A stretch of 64,000 nt of DNA from an uncultured Flavobacteriales bacterium (GTDB taxonomy: Bacteria; Bacteroidota; Bacteroidia; Flavobacteriales_F; PHOS-HE28). Location of the stretch: the NCBI GenBank assembly GCA_937872175.1, contig CALMPI010000018.1, forward strand, positions 96,985 through 160,984, in the 5' to 3' direction. Below, in pieces: positions 50,877-59,926 of this stretch. The notes beneath the pieces are model-generated. The model worked only from the letters and a program-made list of their open reading frames with translations, was not told the DNA's origin and ran no database searches. The position numbers and the translations under genes are program-made. The number at the start of each line of letters is the position of its first letter. The first letter of the stretch is position 1.

Positions 50877-51449
50877 CTACTGAACCCCGGCGCGGATACG
50901 ACTGATGCTGACCGGTGTGGTGTTCAGATAGGAGGCGATGTAGTGCAACGGACAGCGGTTGGTGATCCCGGGGTACGTGCGCTCCAACAAGGCATAGCGC
51001 TCCGCTGCCGAATGGAAACGCAGGCTTTCGATCCGTTCCTGCCCTTGGAGCATGCCGAACAGGGCCATGCGCCGGGAGGCACGCTCCAGATCATGGTGCC
51101 TTGCGCAAAGCTCGTCCAGCGCCTTGACCGGGAACATCAGCACATCGGAATCCTCGACCAGGTGGATCGCCTTGTGCGAAGGCTGCTGGGTGATCAGGCT
51201 GGGCACCGCACCAATGAACTGACCGTCGATCGCGAAATAGTCGGTCACCTCCTTGTCCTGTCGGTGGTAGTATACCCGTGCCAGTCCGTTGCGGATGAAG
51301 AACATGTTGCGCGCGACCTGGCCGATGCGCAGGAGCTCCGTGCCCTTTCTGAGATGCTCCTCTGAAATGATCTTCTCCAGGTCCGCGATCGCCTCATCAG
51401 GCAGCGGCTGCACACGCTGGAAGGCAGCGATGACCGGATCGGAATGCAT
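50877..51449 (-). CDS. Crp/Fnr-family transcription regulator
   Basis: 190 residues. An N-terminal cyclic-nucleotide-binding-like fold (GTELLRIGQVARNMFFIRNG, DYFAIDGQFIGAVPSLI) precedes a C-terminal helix-turn-helix (PLHYIASYLNTTPVSISRIRAG). The PR-E-S/A nucleotide-binding residues are not clear, so the ligand is unknown. Proteins of this short type are common in Bacteroidota. It probably controls the monooxygenase-sigma pair downstream. ATG at 51449. Confidence 0.88.
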   Translation of the reverse strand: MHSDPVIAAFQRVQPLPDEAIADLEKIISEEHLRKGTELLRIGQVARNMFFIRNGLARVYYHRQDKEVTDYFAIDGQFIGAVPSLITQQPSHKAIHLVEDSDVLMFPVKALDELCARHHDLERASRRMALFGMLQGQERIESLRFHSAAERYALLERTYPGITNRCPLHYIASYLNTTPVSISRIRAGVQ

Positions 51450-51586
51450 GTACGCCGGATCGTTGTCCGGGCCAATTTACCATCAAGGGATGCGCACCCT
51501 TGCACGGGTTCGTCCTCTCGCATCCGCGGTCATTCCTAGCCATGGCCGACGGCCATGCAGCATCAAGCCACGGTAGCGACGCAAGC

Positions 51587-51625
51587 GTGGAGGACGAGTG
51601 GATCCAGGCGGTGCGGAGAGGATGA
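51587..51625 (+). pseudogene. Remnant of a GNAT acetyltransferase 3' end
   Basis: Read in frame, the 13 codons give VEDEWIQAVRRG then a stop, matching MEDEWIYAVRR and stop at the end of the intact acetyltransferase (49082-49117). The DNA is alike as well. Nothing upstream continues the match. It appears to be the tail of a lost second copy about 2.5 kb from the intact one. The remaining bases between 51450 and 51713 hold no gene. Confidence 0.6.
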
Positions 51626-51713
51626 GCAGAACCGCAACCGACCTGCGCCATCAGAGATCCTGAGGCGCATCCTTGGCCGGAACGGCCGGAGTTCCGACCT
51701 TTCTCCTGTCACC

Positions 51714-52988
51714 ATGGACCCCTTCCTTGAACCCGGCACCGGTCCGCACTCCCTGCTGGTGCGTCTGTTGATCACGGTCGGCATCGGCCTGCTCATCGGG
51801 CTTGAGCGGGAGTACGCCAAGCGCGTGGTGGACAAGGAGGAGCAGTTCGCCGGCGTGCGCACCTATCCGTTGATCACCTTGCTGGGATTCCTGAGCGCGC
51901 TGCTCGCCGAACGCCACGGTGCGGCCTTCCTCGTGGCAGGTTTCGTGGGCCTCTTCGTCATGGTGGTGGCCTCCTACGTGATGATGGCGCGGGCCGCAAG
52001 CTTCGGCATCACCACCGAGCTGGCCGGCATCATCGCCTTCCTGCTGGGTGCGCTCGTGTTCGCGGACCATATCCTGCTGGCCACCACCATCACCGTGCTG
52101 GTCGTCAGCCTGCTCACGATGAAGGTGCGCCTGCACACCTTCATCGCCACCCTTTCCCCCGCCGACATCCGCGCGTTCATCCAGTTCACCATCATCTCGG
52201 CCCTGGTGCTGCCTTTCCTTCCCCGCGGCGGCTTCGGCCCCCAGGGGGTGTGGGACCTCCACGAGATCTGGACCATGGTGATCCTCGTGACCGGCATCAG
52301 CTTGGCGGGCTACCTGCTCGTGAAGCTGTTCGGCAGCCGCAAGGGCACCCTCTTCGAAGGGCTGATCGGTGGCCTGGTGAGCAGCACGGCGGTGACCCTG
52401 AGCCTCTCGCGACGCTCGCACACGGGGACAGCGGCCGCCAAACGGCTCGCCGCCGTTGGCATCGTGGCGGCCACCGCCGTGCTGTATCCGCGCATCCTCC
52501 TCGAGATCGGGGTGGTGGACCGGGCCCTCGCCCTGCATGTGCTGCCGTCCGTTATCGCCATCACCGCGGTCGCCGTGCTCGCCGCCGTCCTGTTGTGGCG
52601 CAGCGCCGACCGGCGTCCCGACACCACCGCGGAGATGGAGGTGACCAACCCGCTGAACTTCGCCGTCGCCCTTCAGTTCGGCGCCGTGTACATGCTGGTG
52701 CAATGGCTCATGATGCTCGCCACCACGCACTACCCCGCGCAGGGCCTTTACGCGGGCGCATTGCTCTTCGGTGCCACGGACATGGATGCCATCACCCTGT
52801 CCATCGCACACAAGGGCGAACTGCCCGAGCCCCAACGCGCTGCAGCGATCCTGCTCGCCACCGTGTCGAACACCGTGATGAAGTTCGGGTTGGTGTTCAT
52901 CTTCGGCGAACGCAGCCTCCGACGGGGCGTCGGCCTCGGCTTCGGCGCCATCCTGGTGACGACCGTGATCGCCCTCCTGCTGGCATAA
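51714..52988 (+). CDS. MgtC/SapB-DUF4010 membrane protein
   Basis: 424 residues, about twelve helices. The N-terminal MgtC/SapB-like part has LLITVGIGLLIGLEREYAKR and GVRTYPLITLLGFLSAL; the C-terminal part is DUF4010 (LIGGLVSSTAVTLSLSRRS, GALLFGATDMDAITLSIA). Homologues are widespread; the function is unproven, with MgtC itself linked to Mg2+ stress and ATP synthase control. ATG at 51714 is two bases after a GTCACC spacer; a weak GACCTTTC element lies about 20 bases before it. Confidence 0.88.
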   Translation: MDPFLEPGTGPHSLLVRLLITVGIGLLIGLEREYAKRVVDKEEQFAGVRTYPLITLLGFLSALLAERHGAAFLVAGFVGLFVMVVASYVMMARAASFGITTELAGIIAFLLGALVFADHILLATTITVLVVSLLTMKVRLHTFIATLSPADIRAFIQFTIISALVLPFLPRGGFGPQGVWDLHEIWTMVILVTGISLAGYLLVKLFGSRKGTLFEGLIGGLVSSTAVTLSLSRRSHTGTAAAKRLAAVGIVAATAVLYPRILLEIGVVDRALALHVLPSVIAITAVAVLAAVLLWRSADRRPDTTAEMEVTNPLNFAVALQFGAVYMLVQWLMMLATTHYPAQGLYAGALLFGATDMDAITLSIAHKGELPEPQRAAAILLATVSNTVMKFGLVFIFGERSLRRGVGLGFGAILVTTVIALLLA

Positions 52989-53041
52989 CGGTCCGGCACG
53001 TGCCACGCGTGGTCCAGGACAACGGGCCTACCTTCGGGGAC

Positions 53042-54442
53042 ATGAGCCCGGCCACGCTGCTGCCCGTTCTGCTGTTCCCATCCCTCGCCATGTGCACCAC
53101 CTGGACGGTGGGACCGGGCCAGGCCCACACCCTGCCCAGCCAGGTCTCCACGCTGGTCAACGACGGCGACACGGTGAACATCGAAGCCGGCGTGTATGCG
53201 GGCGATGTGGCGCGCTGGCAGGCGAACGACCTGCTGCTGCGCGGCGTGGGCGGCCTCGCCCATCTGGAGAGCAACGGCCTCAGCTGGGGCGACAAGGCCA
53301 TCTGGGTGGTGCAGGGGGACCGGACGACCATTGAATGGATCGAGTTCTCCGAGTGTACCTCCACGTCGAACAACGGCGCCGGCATCCGGCAGGAGGGCCT
53401 TGGCCTTACGGTGCGGCATTGCTGGTTCCACCACAACGAGAACGGCATCCTGTGCGGCGGGCTGCACCCGAGCACCATCCGCATCGAGCACTGCGAGTTC
53501 GGGTACAACGGCCACGGGGACGGCTTCTCCCACAACCTCTACATCGGTGCGGTGGACTCCCTGATCTTTCGCTTCAACTACAGCCACCATGCGCTCGTGG
53601 GCCATGAACTGAAGAGCCGGGCCTGGGTGAACATCATCGAGTACAACCGCTTCAGCAACGAGGCCGATGGCACGGCGAGCCGCGAGGTGGACCTGCCCGA
53701 CGGTGGTCGTGCCATCCTGATCGGCAACATCATCCAGCAGGGCCCCCTGGGGCAGAACAGCAACCTCGTCGGCTTCGGGATGGAGAGCCTGAACAACCCG
53801 GGGCCGCAGCGGCTGTACGTGATCAACAACACCCTGATGAACGAGAAGCTCGTGGGCAGCTTCTTCCAGATGCCGACGAGCGTCCTCCTCAAGGCGTACA
53901 ACAACGTGCTGGCCGGTGGCGGGAGCTTTCTGAGCGTGTGGCCCTTCGCACCGGACACCGCAGGGAACATCGCGGGCCCCATCGCCGACCTCCACTTCGT
54001 GGACGCGCCCGCCTACGACCTTCACCTGCTCGCCTCCTCCCCGGCACTGAGCATCGGGATGCCGGCCGGAACGACCATCAACGGCTATCCCCTTGTCGCC
54101 CTGTGGGAGTACGTCCATCCCCTGGCCAACGTGGAGCGGTGCCAGCAGGCCACCCTGGATGCGGGCGCCTACGAGAACTGCAGCATGGGCCTGGCGGATG
54201 CGCCGCCCGCATCGGCGATCCTTCATCCCGTTCCCGCAGGTGAGGCCGTGACGGTGAGCGGCGCGCCGAACGGTCCCGCACAGGTGCAGCTGATCGATGC
54301 GTCCGGCCGCGTGCTCATGGACCGGCCCGTGGTGTTCGATGGCCCCTGGCGGCTGAACATCGATGCGCTCGCCACCGGACCCTACCACCTGCGCATCGCC
54401 GGCACGAGAGGCACCGCCGTCCTGCGCCTGATCAAGGACTGA
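53042..54442 (+). CDS. Right-handed beta-helix protein with T9SS tail
   Basis: 466 residues. Signal peptide MSPATLLPVLLFPSLAMC, possibly a lipobox. Residues 50-330 show parallel beta-helix repeats (TVRHCWFHHNENGILCGG, TIRIEHCEFGYNGHGDGFSH, LYVINNTLMNEKLVGSF), typical of polysaccharide lyases or surface adhesins. The last 75 residues are a type A sorting domain: ILHPVPAGEAVTVSG, VQLIDASGRVLM, LATGPYHLRIAG and a final AVLRLIKD. It is therefore likely a surface-exposed T9SS substrate. The ATG at 53042 follows TACCTTCG (53029-53036) by 5 bases. Confidence 0.83.
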   Translation: MSPATLLPVLLFPSLAMCTTWTVGPGQAHTLPSQVSTLVNDGDTVNIEAGVYAGDVARWQANDLLLRGVGGLAHLESNGLSWGDKAIWVVQGDRTTIEWIEFSECTSTSNNGAGIRQEGLGLTVRHCWFHHNENGILCGGLHPSTIRIEHCEFGYNGHGDGFSHNLYIGAVDSLIFRFNYSHHALVGHELKSRAWVNIIEYNRFSNEADGTASREVDLPDGGRAILIGNIIQQGPLGQNSNLVGFGMESLNNPGPQRLYVINNTLMNEKLVGSFFQMPTSVLLKAYNNVLAGGGSFLSVWPFAPDTAGNIAGPIADLHFVDAPAYDLHLLASSPALSIGMPAGTTINGYPLVALWEYVHPLANVERCQQATLDAGAYENCSMGLADAPPASAILHPVPAGEAVTVSGAPNGPAQVQLIDASGRVLMDRPVVFDGPWRLNIDALATGPYHLRIAGTRGTAVLRLIKD

Positions 54443-54737
54443 CGCGCTGCGCGTCGCGGACCGAAGAAGGTCCTCAGTAGGTCGCATCAGGCAACCTGCA
54501 CCAGGCTCGCGCCTTTCGAACAGCGCTTTCCCGCATGCGGACCTTCCCCCGTTGCCCTGGATCCCTCGCAGGGATGAGCGCCATCGGCCCGACGGCCGGT
54601 CCAACGTCGGACCCGCACCTGCTCACCCTGCACCTGCCGGCCATCCGCAGCACGGAGCCCGCTGCCACGAGCGTCCCACGATCGCCGTGGTCGGGGAACC
54701 AAAGGACCCGCACTGGACCGGACCCGGCCGTGCGCTC
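54443..54737. other. Gene-free spacer
   Basis: No convincing gene in either strand. A small GACGCG/CGCGTC hairpin (54441-54455) directly at the end of the beta-helix gene may terminate it. The rest looks like decayed coding DNA leading into the kelch remnant. Confidence 0.5.
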
Positions 54738-54899
54738 GCCTGTCGCTTCGCCATCGGCAGCAAGGGCTACTTGGGCGGCGGGTCCATCAAGGATCTGATG
54801 AACGGCACCACCAGGATGACACCGGACTTCCACGAGTTCGATCCCGCAACGAACACCTGGACGCCGATCATCACACAGCGTGGCGGACATGTACACCAA
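54738..54899 (+). pseudogene. Remnant of a kelch-repeat protein
   Basis: One reading frame gives CRFAIGSKGYLGGGS, then FHEFDPATNTWTPI, the two halves of a kelch blade (FxIGxKGYxGxG ... EFDPATNTW). No start codon, signal peptide or further blades follow, and the frame soon loses resemblance. I read it as a leftover of a secreted kelch protein, a type common in Bacteroidota. It lies upstream of another secreted protein gene. Confidence 0.6.
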
Positions 54900-54984
54900 C
54901 CTGTTCGGGTACCTTGCAACAAGGTTGACCTCCGGACACCCGACAGGCGCGGCAACCAACCGCGGACCATCCCGTCCATATCCC

Positions 54985-56307
54985 ATGCATCCATCCCTGA
55001 AGCGCCTTGCACTCCCTCTGTTGGCTGGGCTGCCGGTCTGGGTATCGGCGCAGTTCCACGATCCAGGTTTCGAACTCAACGGCACCTACTACTTCACCTG
55101 CCCTTCCGCAGGCTTCATAGAAACCACCACGGATGTGCCACCCCTGGGTGGTGATCAAGTGCTGTCCGTGTCCGCCAGCGCGGTGGACGCAGCCGACTGT
55201 TCCGCCTATGCCAGTGCCACACCGTTCTACTATGAGGAACTGTTCGGCTTCCCGAACGGGAGCGTCGTCACGGTGTCCTTCTGGGCCAAGCGCCCGCCCA
55301 ACTTCGGCACTGGGTCAGCCTACTACCGGCTGGTCTTCGGCCGAATGACCTCGGCAAGCACCTATACCTATGACCAGAACATGCCAGGGGCGTACGTGCT
55401 GGCCCCGGTCACCGAGGATTGGGCCTACTACGAGCACACCTGCACGGTGTCCGACCTTGACCCGGGCGAGGCCTTGGCCATATTGATCGGTGCGTATGCC
55501 GACAGCCAGACCGGAGCCGTTTGGTTCGACAACCTCATGATCCGTGCTGCAGGGACGGGCGCCGTGGTGAACGCGGCCGCATGGCTCGATGGTCCCTTTG
55601 ATGGCAATACGCTATCCATGCGGTCGGACCTGAACACTGGCGGACTGATCCCCACCACGGAACCGTACTCCGCATTGCTCGGTGGTCCGGGTGGAGAGAC
55701 CGTGCCACCGGCCGTGCTCGCTGTCACCGGACCCAACGCCATTGTGGATTGGGTGCGCCTCGAGTTGCGCTCCAACATCGGCTCCGCCCTCCCCGTGGCC
55801 GTGCGCCATGCGCTGATCCAGCGCGATGGGGATATCGTAGGCACCGACGGTACGTCACCGGTCTCCTTTCCCATGGGCCGCGGCAACTACTACGTGACCA
55901 TCCGCCACCGCAACCACCTGGGCGTGGTGAGCGCGGTGCCACTGGGCTTCACCGCTGCTCCAGCGAACTTCGATGCACGATCGGCCTCCACGGCCTGCGC
56001 CACGCTGCCCGCCCCGCTCACCGATGCGCCACGGCGAACAGTGGGCACGGCACGCACCCTATGGGCGGGCGACGTCACCGGCGATCACGTGGTGAAGTAC
56101 ACCGGCACCGCCAACGATCGCGACCCCATCCTCACCGCCATCGGCGGCAGCGTGCCCACGGCGACGCTGAGCGGACAATACCGCAGGGAGGACCTGAACA
56201 TGGACGGCGTGGTGAAGTACGCCGGATCGGCCAACGACCGCGATGTGATCCTTCAGACCATCGGGGGTGGCACCCCGACGAGCACGCGGGTGGAGCAGGT
56301 GCCCTGA
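54985..56307 (+). CDS. Secreted protein with dockerin-like C-terminal repeats
   Basis: 440 residues. Signal peptide MHPSLKRLALPLLAGLPVWVSA. The first 200 residues resemble a carbohydrate-binding jelly roll (FHDPGFELNGTYYFTC, WFDNLMIRA). The C-terminal 80 residues carry two calcium-binding type repeats: GDVTGDHVVKYTGTANDRDP and EDLNMDGVVKYAGSANDRD, each followed by ILxxIGG. A type IX or dockerin-like anchoring role is likely. The protein ends with EQVP, not with a standard type A tail. Confidence 0.78.
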   Translation: MHPSLKRLALPLLAGLPVWVSAQFHDPGFELNGTYYFTCPSAGFIETTTDVPPLGGDQVLSVSASAVDAADCSAYASATPFYYEELFGFPNGSVVTVSFWAKRPPNFGTGSAYYRLVFGRMTSASTYTYDQNMPGAYVLAPVTEDWAYYEHTCTVSDLDPGEALAILIGAYADSQTGAVWFDNLMIRAAGTGAVVNAAAWLDGPFDGNTLSMRSDLNTGGLIPTTEPYSALLGGPGGETVPPAVLAVTGPNAIVDWVRLELRSNIGSALPVAVRHALIQRDGDIVGTDGTSPVSFPMGRGNYYVTIRHRNHLGVVSAVPLGFTAAPANFDARSASTACATLPAPLTDAPRRTVGTARTLWAGDVTGDHVVKYTGTANDRDPILTAIGGSVPTATLSGQYRREDLNMDGVVKYAGSANDRDVILQTIGGGTPTSTRVEQVP

Positions 56308-56334
56308 GGCCGGGTCCCCGAACACCGACGGGGT

Positions 56335-57678
56335 TCAGCGCCTTCGCTTCGGCGGGGTTGTCGGAACACGCGGCAGGCTGTCCGCGGCGATCACCAGGGT
56401 ATGGCCTCTCCCGTTCAGCTTCTGGGCGAGCCAGCGGTCCATGCGGGCCACCTGGACGCTATCGGGATAGTGCATGAAGCGCGCGGACACCACGCGCGGC
56501 AGGGAATCCGCCTGGCCGGGCAGGTCCACCACCACAAGCCAGCGCAGGTCGGGCTCCAGGGCCATGGCCTCGCGCATCAGTTCATCACGGTACGCCTCAC
56601 GCCGGGCGAGGCTGTCCTTGATGGTGGAGAGCTGCGCCATCAACGCGCGCTGCTCCTCCACCTGGCGCTGCAGGCCGGCCGTTCGGGCGCGATCCTCACG
56701 TCCGAGCTCCTTCAAGGAAAGGCCTGTGCGGATCTGCAGGTCGCACCCCGAGAGGCCGTGCACATCCAGGCGCCTCCTGAGCTGCGCCTCCTGCACGCTG
56801 TCCACTCCCGACCCCATGTACGTGAGCACGATGGAGCGGCCCACCGGGTCCACGGTGCGCTGCACGAGGTAGTTGTCCGGAACGCCGGTCTCCATGGCCA
56901 CGAACCGGTCGGCCCGTTGCTTGAAGGTGTTCTGTTGCACCAGCCGCACCGCCAGCCAGATGCTGGGCGCCACCGTGAGCACCACGATCCCGCTGACGAC
57001 CTGGACGATCCGCCGCCGGATGACCGCATCCGCGAACTGCCGGGTGGGGTACTTGAGCCACCGCACGGTGCTGAAGGTGGCGAGGCTGATGAAGACCGAA
57101 TTGATGATGAACAGGAAGAGGGCACCGGCGAAGTAGGCCCAGTTCGCGTGCGCCAGCCCGAATCCCGCCGTACACAGCGGCGGAATCAGCGCCGTGGCGA
57201 TGGCCACTCCAGGCACCACATTGCCCCGGTCCCTGCTCGCCGCCGCGATGATGCCCGCAAAACCGCCGGCCGCGGCGATGAGCACGTCCCAGATGGTGGG
57301 ATTGGTGCGGGCCAGGATCTCCGAATAGGCCTCATCCAGAGGACTGACCAGGAAGTAGAGCGTGGACGTGGCCACGCTGGCAGCCACCGCGAACCCCAGG
57401 TTCTTCAACGCCATGCGCACCAACCTCAGGTCAAGCACCCCCAGACCGGCCCCCACACCCACGATGGGCCCCATCAACGGCGAGATCAACATGGCACCGA
57501 TGATCACCGCGGCCGAGTTGACGTTGAGGCCCACCGACGCGATGAGGATCGCGAAGACCAGGATCAGCAGATTGGTCCCCCGGAACACCACATTGCGCTC
57601 GATGGCCTCCAGGGCCACCGCTGGGTCCTCGGCGTTCTCACCCAGGCGGAAGTACGTGAGCAGACGCTCGATGGTCAT
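56335..57678 (-). CDS. DUF389 membrane protein
   Basis: 447 residues. Six or more helices in the first 255 residues. The DUF389 marks are VNSAAVIIGAMLISPLMGPI, GGFAGIIAAASRDRGNVVPG and GVAIATALIPPLCTAGFGLA. The C-terminal 190 residues are soluble, with a coiled coil at about 330-390 and a tail rich in basic residues. Function not established. ATG at 57678; a CATCTTTG box lies about 18 bases upstream. Confidence 0.88.
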   Translation of the reverse strand: MTIERLLTYFRLGENAEDPAVALEAIERNVVFRGTNLLILVFAILIASVGLNVNSAAVIIGAMLISPLMGPIVGVGAGLGVLDLRLVRMALKNLGFAVAASVATSTLYFLVSPLDEAYSEILARTNPTIWDVLIAAAGGFAGIIAAASRDRGNVVPGVAIATALIPPLCTAGFGLAHANWAYFAGALFLFIINSVFISLATFSTVRWLKYPTRQFADAVIRRRIVQVVSGIVVLTVAPSIWLAVRLVQQNTFKQRADRFVAMETGVPDNYLVQRTVDPVGRSIVLTYMGSGVDSVQEAQLRRRLDVHGLSGCDLQIRTGLSLKELGREDRARTAGLQRQVEEQRALMAQLSTIKDSLARREAYRDELMREAMALEPDLRWLVVVDLPGQADSLPRVVSARFMHYPDSVQVARMDRWLAQKLNGRGHTLVIAADSLPRVPTTPPKRRR

Positions 57679-57747
57679 GGTGTTCGCGCTTCGTGCACAA
57701 AGATGCCATCCACCGTGCATTCCGCCTCGCCGGCCGAACCGCTCGTG

Positions 57748-58434
57748 CTATCCACCCCACCGCGCCACCACCTCATCGGTGCGCCGATCCAACTCGGCGA
57801 AGAGCCCGGCTTCCAAGCCTTCGGTGCTTCCCCGCTCGAACACCTGCGTGAAGCGCCCGTGCTGCAACAGGTGGATGCGATCACAGAGGGTGATGAGCGG
57901 ACCCAGCACATGCGAGGTGATCAGCACCGTGCGCCCACGTTCGGCCAATCGCTTGATGATGGCCTCCAATACGCGCACCGAGGCCAGGTCCAATCCGTTC
58001 ATCGGCTCATCGAGCAGCACCACTTCCCGGTCCAGGCTCAGCACGCCCAGCAGGGCCAACTTGCGCTTCATGCCCGTGGAGTAGGTGGTGATGAGCGCAT
58101 CCAACGGCACTTCGAGCAGTTCGTTCAGCATGCGCACATCGGCCGCGGCCGGACCGCTCATGAAGAGCTCCAGGTACTCGCGGCCGGTGATGCCCGGATG
58201 GAAGTAGTTGTCCGCCTCCAGGAACGCGGTGTTGCCGTGGCCCATGTCCGCATCGTTCCAGCGCACCCGCGATTCGGCATTCCTTCCGAAGCCGTAGAGC
58301 GCGTTCAGGAAGGTGGTCTTGCCCGCACCGTTCAAGCCCACGATGCCGTGCACCCCGGGCATCATCGTGGCGGCCGGGATGTCCAGCACGGTCTTGTCGC
58401 CGTAGGCGCAGCGGAGGTCAGCGAGCGTGATCAT
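57748..58434 (-). CDS. ABC transporter ATP-binding protein
   Basis: 228 residues. Walker A GLNGAGKTT, a YSTGMKRKLALLGVL signature in place of the usual LSGGQ, Walker B VVLLDEPMNGLD and the switch histidine in ITSHVLGPL. The pattern matches ABC-2 exporters of the YxiM/CcmA-like group. The start lies 17 bases inside the permease gene, so the two form a unit. Substrate unknown. Confidence 0.9.
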   Translation of the reverse strand: MITLADLRCAYGDKTVLDIPAATMMPGVHGIVGLNGAGKTTFLNALYGFGRNAESRVRWNDADMGHGNTAFLEADNYFHPGITGREYLELFMSGPAAADVRMLNELLEVPLDALITTYSTGMKRKLALLGVLSLDREVVLLDEPMNGLDLASVRVLEAIIKRLAERGRTVLITSHVLGPLITLCDRIHLLQHGRFTQVFERGSTEGLEAGLFAELDRRTDEVVARWGG

Positions 58435-59374
58435 GGAAGTAGGCGGAGAGGTTGGCGCGGGCCTTGGGCATTTCGGTGGGGAGCATGAGCAGCGGCACCA
58501 CATTGAGCCCGGGCAGGATGGCGAAGAGCGCGGCGATGGACACGTTGGCACCATTGGCAATGAGGCGCTCGTTGGGCTGGTAGTGGGCGTACTTCAGCAC
58601 CACGGCATAGGCCACGAGCACCAGCATGCCTACACCGATGAGCCCATGGATCCACCACCACTCCGGTCGGAAGAGCGTGGCGCCGATCAGGACGGGGACG
58701 ATCATGATCAGCATGATGCGCAAAGAACCCAGCACCTTCATCCGCAGGAAGGTCCGTCCATCGCTCGCCGTGGCCAACAGCATCGACCGGGGCTCGCATT
58801 GTTCCTGCGCACCCGCTATCAGCATGGCAACGACACCTACGAGGAACACGGGCAACACCGGCAACCAGCAGAACACCAGGGCCGACAGCCAGAGCAGCAG
58901 CCCCCAGGGGTGCGTGCCCTGCACCAGCCCACGCCACTCGAAGAGCCGCACCGGTATCCAGCGCCGCAGCCAGCTTCCGCGCACACCGGAGCTGCGCACC
59001 ACCGGCAGCCAGGGCACGGCGCCCGCCGCCAAGAGCACCAGCGCCGAGGACCACGCCCCGGCAAGAGCAAGCACTAACACCACGGGCAACACCAGCGCTC
59101 CGTACTCCATGGCCAGCGCAAGGCGAGCCCTCGGCACGTGGCGATGCAGGAAGTGCAGGTCGGGCCGCCGCTGGTGCAGGCCCCAGACCGTGAACAGCGT
59201 GCCACCCGCGATGTAGGCCGCAAAGGAGGCGTCCCGCAGCACCGCGCGATGCATCAGGCCCAGCACGAAGATCACGGCCAGCGCCAGCAGCACGATGCCG
59301 GGTAGCGGGAACGCCCGGCGCAGCTGCAGCCAGCGCAGGCGGAGGAGCACGGTGGGAAAGGATGATGCCCGCAC
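58418..59374 (-). CDS. ABC transporter permease-like membrane protein
   Basis: 318 residues from the GTG at 59374 (a TTG at 59383 is also possible). Eight or so hydrophobic segments, among them PLPGIVLLALAVIFVLGLMH, VFCWLPVLPVFLVGVVAML and IMLIMIVPVLIGATLF, and a periplasm-free middle loop. It lacks clear similarity to a named permease, but its overlap with the ATPase gene makes the partnership secure. A GCACCTTG box sits just before the GTG. Confidence 0.8.
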   Translation of the reverse strand: MRASSFPTVLLRLRWLQLRRAFPLPGIVLLALAVIFVLGLMHRAVLRDASFAAYIAGGTLFTVWGLHQRRPDLHFLHRHVPRARLALAMEYGALVLPVVLVLALAGAWSSALVLLAAGAVPWLPVVRSSGVRGSWLRRWIPVRLFEWRGLVQGTHPWGLLLWLSALVFCWLPVLPVFLVGVVAMLIAGAQEQCEPRSMLLATASDGRTFLRMKVLGSLRIMLIMIVPVLIGATLFRPEWWWIHGLIGVGMLVLVAYAVVLKYAHYQPNERLIANGANVSIAALFAILPGLNVVPLLMLPTEMPKARANLSAYFHDHAR

Positions 59375-59428
59375 CGAATGCAAGGTGCAACATCACTGAT
59401 CAGCGCTCGCAGTGTTCTTTACGACCGG

Positions 59429-59905
59429 TCACTGCGTGTTACGGGAGGAGGACCAGGCCTTCCGCTTTGCCGGTTCAGCCTTCTTCCGAGGTTCGGCGGC
59501 GGGTTTCTTCGGAACGGCCTTCGTCGCATTCAGCTTCCTGGCGATCCGTTCCTTCACCTCTTCCCAAGGGATGCCCTTCACCTTGCCGCTCTTCATGTCG
59601 GCAGCGTCCTTGTCCAGCCTGGCGATCTCCTTTTGGGAAAGAAAAGGAGCCTGTTCATCGCTCTCAAAGGTGAGACGAACCTCGTCCAGGAGCGAACGGA
59701 CCTCTGCTGCGGAATAGTCCCGCTCCTCCACGCGGAAGATGGGAAGCTCGGAATCGACCGCTTTGTCCGGTGGCACGACCTTCCAATGGCGATCGAAGTA
59801 TTGGTCCTGGCGATCACACCATCGCTTCAACGCAAGCAGGCGTGTCTTGTCGTCGATCTTCGCGATGCGATCGAGGATCTTCAGTTTGGTTGTCTTGAGG
59901 TCCAT
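59429..59905 (-). CDS. Antitoxin-like protein, paralogue of the gene at 60223
   Basis: 158 residues. The start MDLKTTKLKILDRIAKIDD and the following RLLALKRW match the upstream antitoxin (MDLKTLKLELLERIALLED, RLLALKRL). Both also share a late MKSGKVKG/MDSGKVKG plus W-E-x-V block, like the unstable-antitoxin (PF09720 type) tail. This copy has a further 35-residue basic tail (KAVPKKPAAEPRKKAEPAK). It starts 21 bases after the toxin stop, so the toxin is flanked by two related genes on one mRNA. Confidence 0.7.
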   Translation of the reverse strand: MDLKTTKLKILDRIAKIDDKTRLLALKRWCDRQDQYFDRHWKVVPPDKAVDSELPIFRVEERDYSAAEVRSLLDEVRLTFESDEQAPFLSQKEIARLDKDAADMKSGKVKGIPWEEVKERIARKLNATKAVPKKPAAEPRKKAEPAKRKAWSSSRNTQ

Positions 59906-59926
59906 GGTCCGCCAAAGTTCCGCACT

